DNA of 42,763 nucleotides from Candidatus Solincola quzhuomuensis (lineage in GTDB: Bacteria; Actinomycetota; Geothermincolia; Geothermincolales; RBG-13-55-18), in NCBI GenBank assembly GCA_015711855.1, contig JACVJF010000011.1, positions 1 through 42,763 on the forward strand, in the 5' to 3' direction. The translations under genes were made by a program, and so were the position numbers. Positions 36,797 to 42,763 of the stretch are shown one piece after another; position 1 is the first letter of the stretch, and every line of letters begins with the position of its first letter. The notes under the pieces are model-generated. The model searched no databases, was not told the DNA's origin, and saw only the letters and a list, made by a program, of their open reading frames with translations.

Positions 36797-37372
36797 TTGT
36801 TCCTCCTGGCCCACGCCGGTTTTATCCTCGCTCCCGCTGCCGGGATGACCCTGTGGTGGAAGAAAAGCCGCGGTTTCCGCCGAGGAACTCCCGACCTGAG
36901 GTGGATAGTGGCGGGAGCCGTGTTCCCGGACCTTGTGGACAAGACTCTGGGCCAGGTCCTTTTCCATTCTTATTTTCAGAACGGGCGCATTTTCATGCAC
37001 ACCTTCCTCGTGACCTTGTTGTTCCTGTTGGCCGGCCTGTGGTCTTGGAGGCTACACGGAGACGGCCGCCCTCTCCTCTTCGCCGCCGGGATGCTCTCCC
37101 ATCTGATTCTGGACAGGATATGGGCGGAGCCGATCACCGCCTTCTGGCCCTCGCTGGGGGCCTTCGCGAGGCACCCCTCCTCTCAATCCTTCCTGGAACA
37201 GGTCTTGGATTACTTGAGGGACGCGCTTTTCTGGCTGCAGGAGGCGGCCGGGGCGGCGGCGATGATCCTCGCCCTTCGCGCCCTGGGGATTAGCTCAAAA
37301 CGGGACCTGAGGGATTTCCTCCGGGTGGGTACCTTGCCTTCCCTGAAAGCAACCCGCTTGGAAGAGGTCTGA
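36797..37372 (+). CDS. Integral membrane protein, metal-dependent hydrolase-like (DUF457/YdjM-type)
   Basis: TTG start right after rnhA stop; FLLAHAGFILAP, VAGAVFPDLVDKTLG, FMHTFLVTLLFL, LSHLILDRIWAEP. Confidence 0.72.
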   Translation: MFLLAHAGFILAPAAGMTLWWKKSRGFRRGTPDLRWIVAGAVFPDLVDKTLGQVLFHSYFQNGRIFMHTFLVTLLFLLAGLWSWRLHGDGRPLLFAAGMLSHLILDRIWAEPITAFWPSLGAFARHPSSQSFLEQVLDYLRDALFWLQEAAGAAAMILALRALGISSKRDLRDFLRVGTLPSLKATRLEEV

Positions 37373-37567
37373 GCCTCGCCTCCTGCGTAATCACGGACGG
37401 GGGGTGCGCCGATAGTCGAGGTCCTCCGGGAGCGCTGACGCGGGCTCATGCCCACGGTACAGCCGTTTCCCGCTGCGCCGATCGGCGAGGTTTTCGGGGT
37501 TTGAGACAGCTCCGATTCTCGAGACGACCGCATGCCGTTCGTCCTTGCTCCCCGCTGATCCGCTGTC

Positions 37568-37573
37568 TAAAAT
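37568..37573 (+). promoter_or_regulatory. TAAAAT -10-like box 9 nt before histidine phosphatase ATG (putative leaderless)
   Basis: GTCTAAAATAAGTAAGCCATGGG, no SD. Confidence 0.4.
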
Positions 37574-37582
37574 AAGTAAGCC

Positions 37583-38203
37583 ATGGGAACGGTTTATCTT
37601 CTGAGGCATGGAGAGACGGAGTACCACGCTCAGCAGCGACTCCTGGGACGTCTGGACATCGGCCTGAACGAGAAGGGACGACAACAGGCCGAACGGGTGG
37701 CATCGTTCTTCCGCGGGATAGGCCTCGACGCGGTCTATTCCAGCCCCCTTCGTCGGTGCATGGAGACGGCCGCCCCCACGGCCAGAGACCACGGTCTCCC
37801 CGTCGAGGCCGTGGAGGGCCTCCTGGAGGTGGACATGGGCGAATGGGACGGTCGCACCTTCCAGGAGCTCTTTCAGAGCGAGGGGGAGCTGGTGGGAAGG
37901 TGGATGCGAAACCCCTCGTCGGTGACCATCCCGGGAGGCGAGGATTTCGGCGCGGTTCGCCGCCGGGTGATGGCCGCCGTGAGGGAGATCGTCTCCCGCC
38001 ATCCGGGAAACGACCGCGTGCTTATCGTGAGCCACGGCGGTCCCATCCGGGGCATACTCTGCGAGGCCCTGGGTATGGACCTGGACATGATGTTCCGCAT
38101 CCAGATAGACCTGGCTTCCATCTCCGCGATCAAGTATTTCGAGAAGGGAATACCCGACTCGGCGATGGTTATCCTAGTGAACGAGACCTATCACCTCCGG
38201 TAA
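37583..38203 (+). CDS. Histidine phosphatase (phosphoglycerate mutase/CobC-like)
   Basis: MGTVYLLRHGETEYHAQQRLLGRLDIGLNEKGRQQAERV, SSPLRRCMETA, LIVSHGGPIRGIL. Confidence 0.95.
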   Translation: MGTVYLLRHGETEYHAQQRLLGRLDIGLNEKGRQQAERVASFFRGIGLDAVYSSPLRRCMETAAPTARDHGLPVEAVEGLLEVDMGEWDGRTFQELFQSEGELVGRWMRNPSSVTIPGGEDFGAVRRRVMAAVREIVSRHPGNDRVLIVSHGGPIRGILCEALGMDLDMMFRIQIDLASISAIKYFEKGIPDSAMVILVNETYHLR

Positions 38204-38328
38204 GGCGGACCCCGGAAAGCTCTTCCGACGAAAACGGCCAGGCGCCGGAAAGACAGGGTTCGGTTTCAAATCCGTTTCGGGAGGGAAGGGGACCCGAGCC
38301 CGGATTTGGTGGGGAGGAGAGATTATCG

Positions 38329-38976
38329 ATGACAAGGGAAAGGGATGTGAATTACCTTCTCTTCGACTTGGACGGCACCCTGGTGGACACCATACCGCTG
38401 ATCCTGCTCTCCTTCCGGGAAACCTTCCGGGCCCTGGGGATCCCGCCCCGGAGGGACGAGGAGATGCTCCTCCTGATAGGCAAACCCCTGCGCGAGCAGG
38501 CCATGGATATAATGCCTGACCGCGTGGAGGAATTCTTTCAAACCTACCAGCGGATATACGACCTTCATTACCAGGATATGGTAAGGGAGTATCCGGGCGT
38601 GCGGGAAGCCCTGACCGGGTTGAGGGACCGCGGGTACGCGCTGGCGGTGGTGACCTCCAAGAGGTATTCCAACGCGCGCAGGGACCTGGAGCGTTTCAGG
38701 TTGCTCTCCTGCCTGGATGTCTTGGTGACTGCCGAGGACACCCACAACCACAAGCCCCATCCGGAGCCGGTCCTCAAAGCCCTGGAGGAGCTTTCCGCTC
38801 CTCCCCAAGAAGCGGTCTTCATCGGGGACAGCCCATACGACGTGCATAGCGCGCATGCCGCCGGAGTGAGAGCGGGAGCGGCGGCCTGGGGCCCATTTCC
38901 CCGGGATGTGCTGGAGGCGGAGAACCCGGATTACTGGATTCCGGACCCGCCTTCGCTGCTGCGGATATTCCCGTGA
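38329..38976 (+). CDS. HAD-superfamily hydrolase (PpaX/Gph-like)
   Basis: YLLFDLDGTLVDTIPLILLSFRETF, VTSKRYSNARRDL, FIGDSPYDVHSAHAAGVRAGAAAWG. Confidence 0.93.
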   Translation: MTRERDVNYLLFDLDGTLVDTIPLILLSFRETFRALGIPPRRDEEMLLLIGKPLREQAMDIMPDRVEEFFQTYQRIYDLHYQDMVREYPGVREALTGLRDRGYALAVVTSKRYSNARRDLERFRLLSCLDVLVTAEDTHNHKPHPEPVLKALEELSAPPQEAVFIGDSPYDVHSAHAAGVRAGAAAWGPFPRDVLEAENPDYWIPDPPSLLRIFP

Positions 38977-39074
38977 GGATTTGGACCGGTCTGAGGCGTG
39001 AGCCGGGGACGCCGCCGGGTGCGTGAGCGGACGGCCGAGCGGAGAATCGCGGAGCGTTGCAAGGAGAAGTCCCG

Positions 39075-40781
39075 ATGCGAGACAGCGAGGAACTGAGGAG
39101 GATATTGCGGCGCATAGACGGCCGGGGCTACAAGGCCTACCAGGACATCCGGGGTGAGTACGACTTCGGGTCCTACCTCCTGTGGGTGGAACACGTCCAG
39201 GCGGACCCCTTCGCCGCGCCCAGCAACATCATCGTGCGCGTGCCCTTGGAAAAGGCCGGTTTCCCGCCCGACACCTACGGCAACCGGAGCCGAGAGATCG
39301 CCCTGCGAGACTACCTAACCCGCTGTTTTCATCGCCTGGCGGAAAAGGTGAGGGAGGGGAAGAGGGGGAGCGGGAAGAGCGGACTCATCGCCATCGACCG
39401 GCCCGGACAAGAAGTCCTGGAGAGGACCTCGGTCCTGGTGGGAGGGAATTGGGTGGAAGCCAGGATCGCGGTGGGCCTTCCGGCATACGGCCGTAGCATC
39501 GCGGGTAGGGAGGCGGAGGAGATGTTCTTCCGCGAGCTGCCCTACATAACCACGCGATCCCTCTTCTACGAGAGCCTGGACCGGGCCGCCTTGTACCGTC
39601 ACCTGCAGTGCAACGAGGACGCCGATTATCTGAGAGGTAAGCTGCGGGAGATGGGGATGGCCGCCTTCATCGCCGACGGTTCCATCCTGCCCCGCAGGAG
39701 CGGGGTGGATCCTAGGCCCCTGAACTCGGGGCGGGTAATCCCCTTCCGATCGCCTGCGTCGCTACGGGTGGAGGTGCAACTCCCCAATCGAGGCAGAGTG
39801 ACTGGCATGGGCATCCCGGTGGGCATAACCCTCATCGTGGGCGGCGGGTATCACGGCAAGTCCACGGTGCTCAACGCCCTGGAATTGGGGGTCTACAACC
39901 ATATTCCCGGCGACGGCAGGGAGTTGGTGATTACCGTCCCGGACGCGGTGAAGATAAGGGCCGAGGACGGGCGGCGGATTGAAAGGGTGGACATCTCCAG
40001 CTTCATCAGCGGTCTCCCCTTCGGTCAGGACACCACCGCCTTCTGCACCGAAAACGCCAGCGGTAGCACCTCCCAGGCGGCAAACATCATCGAGGCTTTG
40101 GAAGCGGGTGCCACGCTGCTGCTCATAGACGAGGACACCTCGGCCACCAACTTCATGATCCGGGACGAGAGGATGCAGAAGCTGGTGCCCAAGGAGTTCG
40201 AGCCCATCACTCCCTTCATCGACAAGGCCGAACAGCTCTTCCGGGATTATGGGGTCTCGGTCATACTGGTCATCGGCGGTTCCGGCGACTATTTCGACGT
40301 CGCGCACCACGTGTTGTGCATGGTCAATTACGAACCGCACGACGTCACCGAACGAGCCAAAGCCATCGCCGCCGAACACGTGTCCCGGAGGACGGCGGAA
40401 GGAGGCGCGAGCTTCGGGGTCATCAACCGCCGCGTGCCCCTGGCCGAGAGCGTCGATCCCCAAAGAGGCAGGAAGATAAAGATCAAGGCCCGAGGGATGA
40501 GGGCCATAGAGTTCGGAGGGGAGACCATCGACCTTTCCGGCGTGGAACAGCTGGTGGACGAAAGCCAGACCCGGGCTATAGGCCACGCCCTTCACTATGC
40601 CACCCGATACATGGACGGCAAGCTCGGGGTGGGAGAGGTCGTAGCGAGGGTAATGGAGGATATAGACCGACGGGGGCTGGACGTCATCGGACCCCCAAAC
40701 CGCGGCGATCTGGCGGCTTTCCGCGGTCAAGAGCTGGCCGCGGCCATGAACAGACTGCGAACATTCACCGTGAGGGCCTGA
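39075..40781 (+). CDS. ABC-class ATPase (PF09818-type, MRB1590-like)
   Basis: VGGGYHGKSTVLNALELGVYNHIPGDGRE, GSTSQAANIIEALEAGATLLLIDEDTSATNFMIRDERMQKLV, VILVIGGSGDYFDVAHHVL. Confidence 0.95.
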   Translation: MRDSEELRRILRRIDGRGYKAYQDIRGEYDFGSYLLWVEHVQADPFAAPSNIIVRVPLEKAGFPPDTYGNRSREIALRDYLTRCFHRLAEKVREGKRGSGKSGLIAIDRPGQEVLERTSVLVGGNWVEARIAVGLPAYGRSIAGREAEEMFFRELPYITTRSLFYESLDRAALYRHLQCNEDADYLRGKLREMGMAAFIADGSILPRRSGVDPRPLNSGRVIPFRSPASLRVEVQLPNRGRVTGMGIPVGITLIVGGGYHGKSTVLNALELGVYNHIPGDGRELVITVPDAVKIRAEDGRRIERVDISSFISGLPFGQDTTAFCTENASGSTSQAANIIEALEAGATLLLIDEDTSATNFMIRDERMQKLVPKEFEPITPFIDKAEQLFRDYGVSVILVIGGSGDYFDVAHHVLCMVNYEPHDVTERAKAIAAEHVSRRTAEGGASFGVINRRVPLAESVDPQRGRKIKIKARGMRAIEFGGETIDLSGVEQLVDESQTRAIGHALHYATRYMDGKLGVGEVVARVMEDIDRRGLDVIGPPNRGDLAAFRGQELAAAMNRLRTFTVRA

Positions 40782-40950
40782 GTGCCTGAGGTAAGTCAGG
40801 CAGGAAACGAGGGGCGTTAGGGCCACCCTACGGTCTTATGGACATGGCGATCTCCGGCGCATGATGCCCCGTCCAAGGGATGCGCTCCCTTGAAGGAGAG
40901 CTTCGAAGCCCGAGAGGCGCTTGAAAGCCCCATCTATTCGGCGCGTTCCG

Positions 40951-40979
40951 TTGACAGTCGATGGCCCCCGTGTTAGTTT
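40951..40979 (+). promoter_or_regulatory. Sigma70-like promoter TTGACA-N17-TAGTTT
   Basis: Consensus -35, 17-nt spacer; would give a ~350-nt leader to the next CDS. Confidence 0.45.
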
Positions 40980-41338
40980 AAGCTTGTCCGCGCGCCGCAA
41001 GATCGTCCTTTCAACCTTTTCAGGGACGGTGCTTTCCTTTTTCTCCGTTTTCGGGACGTATTCCGGTTTTCGGGTGGGGGCCTTCCGTGAAGTTGTCCGT
41101 TGACCCCTCCCAGGACGCGCGCTTGCGGGAAGGCCCCTCACCCACCTCTCGGAGTACCGCCTTGTGGTTTGCCGATGGTGGACATGAGCCGAGGTGGGTC
41201 TCCTGGACCAGTGAGGGCGAAAAGGAACGCCTCCGGGCGTGTTTCGGGGACGCGACTCCGGCCGGATGTGAGGATACGGTCGATGTTTCAAGGACTAGTG
41301 GACCAGGCCGGGAGCGAGCGGAAGGAAAGGAGGACGCC

Positions 41339-41776
41339 ATGCCTTATTTCGACGATGTCCGAGTCTTCTACGATCTGTTGGTGGGCGTGTTCGACGCCCT
41401 CATGAAGGATCCTCAGATCCGTCAGAAGGCCTTGGATTCCAAGCTGCTGGTGCGGTTCGTCTACCGGAACCCGGAGGGAGAGGCCTGGGTCGACTGCCGT
41501 GGGGAAGAGGTCAAGGTCTATACGGGGGGATTTCCGGGGGAAGCGACACCGGACGCCTCGATGTCCATGGAGCTGGACACGGCGCACAGGTTCTGGTGTG
41601 GGGAGCTGAACCTTCTGGGAGCTCTTTCCAGCGGGGAGATCGAGGCGGAAGGGTCCATGCCCCGCCTTCTCAAGATGCTGCCGGTGATCAAACCCGCCTA
41701 CGATGTGTACAAGAACCTTTTGCGGGAGAAGGGTCTGGAACATCTTATTGTGGGCGAGGAGGAAGAGGAGGACTAA
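41339..41776 (+). CDS. SCP2 sterol-binding-domain-like protein
   Basis: LVRFVYRNPEGEAWVDCRGEEVKVYTGGFPGEATPDASMSMELDTAHRFWCGELNLLGALSSGEIEAEGSMPRLLKMLPVIKPAY; SD AAGGAGG before ATG. Confidence 0.75.
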   Translation: MPYFDDVRVFYDLLVGVFDALMKDPQIRQKALDSKLLVRFVYRNPEGEAWVDCRGEEVKVYTGGFPGEATPDASMSMELDTAHRFWCGELNLLGALSSGEIEAEGSMPRLLKMLPVIKPAYDVYKNLLREKGLEHLIVGEEEEED

Positions 41777-41889
41777 GGGAACAGTATACCTTCCGCCTCC
41801 AGCGGCGACGTCCGCTACCGGGAGAAAGGTGCGTCTGGGGGCCGGACCCATCCCATGAGGTCGCCGCAATGAGGTCAAGGAGGTAAAAG

Positions 41890-42759
41890 TTGCCGGCCGA
41901 TCCATGGGCCAGGTGGCTCGAAGAGGCGGAGAGGGAAAGCGCCACGGACAGGCAGTCGCGCCTGTTGCACATTCAAGTGCGGGACCGCGTCATACAACGG
42001 GCTTGCCTTAGGGCGGGGGATCAGGTGGTTGATGTGGGGTGCGGCTTCGGCTTTCTGTCTTTGGAGGCCGCCCGTCTGGTGGGACCTCGGGGGATGGTAT
42101 ACGCGGTCGACCGAAGCCTGGAAGCCCTGCAGGTGCTGGAGGAAAGGGCGAGGGTGTGCGGGCTGCCGAATCTGCGCGTGGTGAACGCCGACGCCGCCCG
42201 GCTACCTTTCCCCGACGACCGGTTTGACGCGGTGTTGGCCAGGTCGGTCCTCAGTTACGTTCCGGATAGGAAGCGCGTCCTGGAGGAATCCTTCCGCGTC
42301 CTGCGGCACGATGGGCGGATTTCCCTATGCGAACCGGTTCTCGCAGAGGAAGAGATCCTGGTGGACTGGAAGGAGGAGCGGCCGTTTTGGGAAAAGGCGC
42401 GCCGCACGCTCCGGGAGAACCATCCCGCCTTTTCCTTTTCACGGGCGGATCTGTTGATGGAGGTAGAGAAGGCGGGCTTCACGCACGTCGGTCATTTCGT
42501 CTGGTACGCCGAGGTGAGCCGGCGCTTTCGAGATGAGGAGGACGTTCGCCGGGAATGGGAGGAATCGCTACCGGGCCGGCTCTCCCTGATGCGCTGCCTT
42601 TTGGACCACGGGATGGAAGAGGTGGAGATAAAGCGCCTAGCCCGGAGACTCTGCGAGGAGTCGCGGTGCCTCGCTTTCCGAGACGTGCTGCCCTGCCTTT
42701 TCATCTGGGGGAGAAAGCCGGGAGGGCACGTCTCCTCCGGTCCGATGCGAACGACATGA
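41890..42759 (+). CDS. SAM-dependent class I methyltransferase
   Basis: TTG start after AAGGAGG; ACLRAGDQVVDVGCGFGFLSLEAARLVGPRGMVYAVDRSLEALQVLEERA, LPFPDDRFDAVLARSVLSYVPDRKRVLEESFRVLRHDGRISLCEP. Confidence 0.93.
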   Translation: MPADPWARWLEEAERESATDRQSRLLHIQVRDRVIQRACLRAGDQVVDVGCGFGFLSLEAARLVGPRGMVYAVDRSLEALQVLEERARVCGLPNLRVVNADAARLPFPDDRFDAVLARSVLSYVPDRKRVLEESFRVLRHDGRISLCEPVLAEEEILVDWKEERPFWEKARRTLRENHPAFSFSRADLLMEVEKAGFTHVGHFVWYAEVSRRFRDEEDVRREWEESLPGRLSLMRCLLDHGMEEVEIKRLARRLCEESRCLAFRDVLPCLFIWGRKPGGHVSSGPMRTT

Positions 42760-42763
42760 CCGC

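Noticed and set aside
39762-40826. 354-aa minus-strand ORF
   Set aside because: Antisense to the ABC-class ATPase with strong motifs; shadow ORF.
1-42763. CRISPR arrays, IS elements, integrases or prophage genes
   Set aside because: None seen: no spaced direct repeats, transposase motifs or phage structural genes by reading and in the ORF track.

Overview
High-GC bacterial chromosomal window, apparently from an anaerobic or thermophilic-type actinobacterial lineage (inference from gene content). I see no phage, transposon, rRNA or CRISPR signal. About 40 CDS and one tRNA-Val(TAC) are supported. Main blocks: (1) a minus-strand lipid/acyl-CoA locus with two thiolase-fold proteins, a DUF35 OB-fold/Zn-ribbon protein, a tungsten-type aldehyde:ferredoxin oxidoreductase, an iron alcohol dehydrogenase and two SCP2-like proteins; (2) a cluster of orphan Fe-S proteins and a CCG-domain reductase, followed by a glycerol-kinase-like FGGY kinase; (3) two acyl-CoA dehydrogenases, a MerR regulator, three TetR regulators and a VOC protein; (4) a REC-PAS-PAS-PAS histidine kinase and RNase D; (5) a dTDP-sugar cassette (rmlA-long, RmlC-like, rmlB, GT2); (6) a GYD protein, an HDAC-fold protein lacking the usual catalytic Tyr, and a polysaccharide deacetylase with four C-terminal ~100-aa repeats; (7) tRNA-Val, an RRM RNA-binding protein behind a leader terminator, and a methyltransferase; (8) a Nif3 / C4 zinc-ribbon / RNase HI / membrane protein / histidine phosphatase / HAD series resembling an unfused version of the mycobacterial Rv2230c-Rv2229c-Rv2228c locus; (9) an ABC-class ATPase, another SCP2-like protein and a methyltransferase. 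The leads I rate highest are the putative leaderless promoters, the RRM leader attenuator, the Cys-less thiolase with DUF35 partner, the Tyr-less HDAC-fold protein, the repeat-bearing deacetylase, and palindromic operators next to acyl-CoA genes. I found no single obvious undescribed multi-gene system. All family calls are by eye, without database searches.
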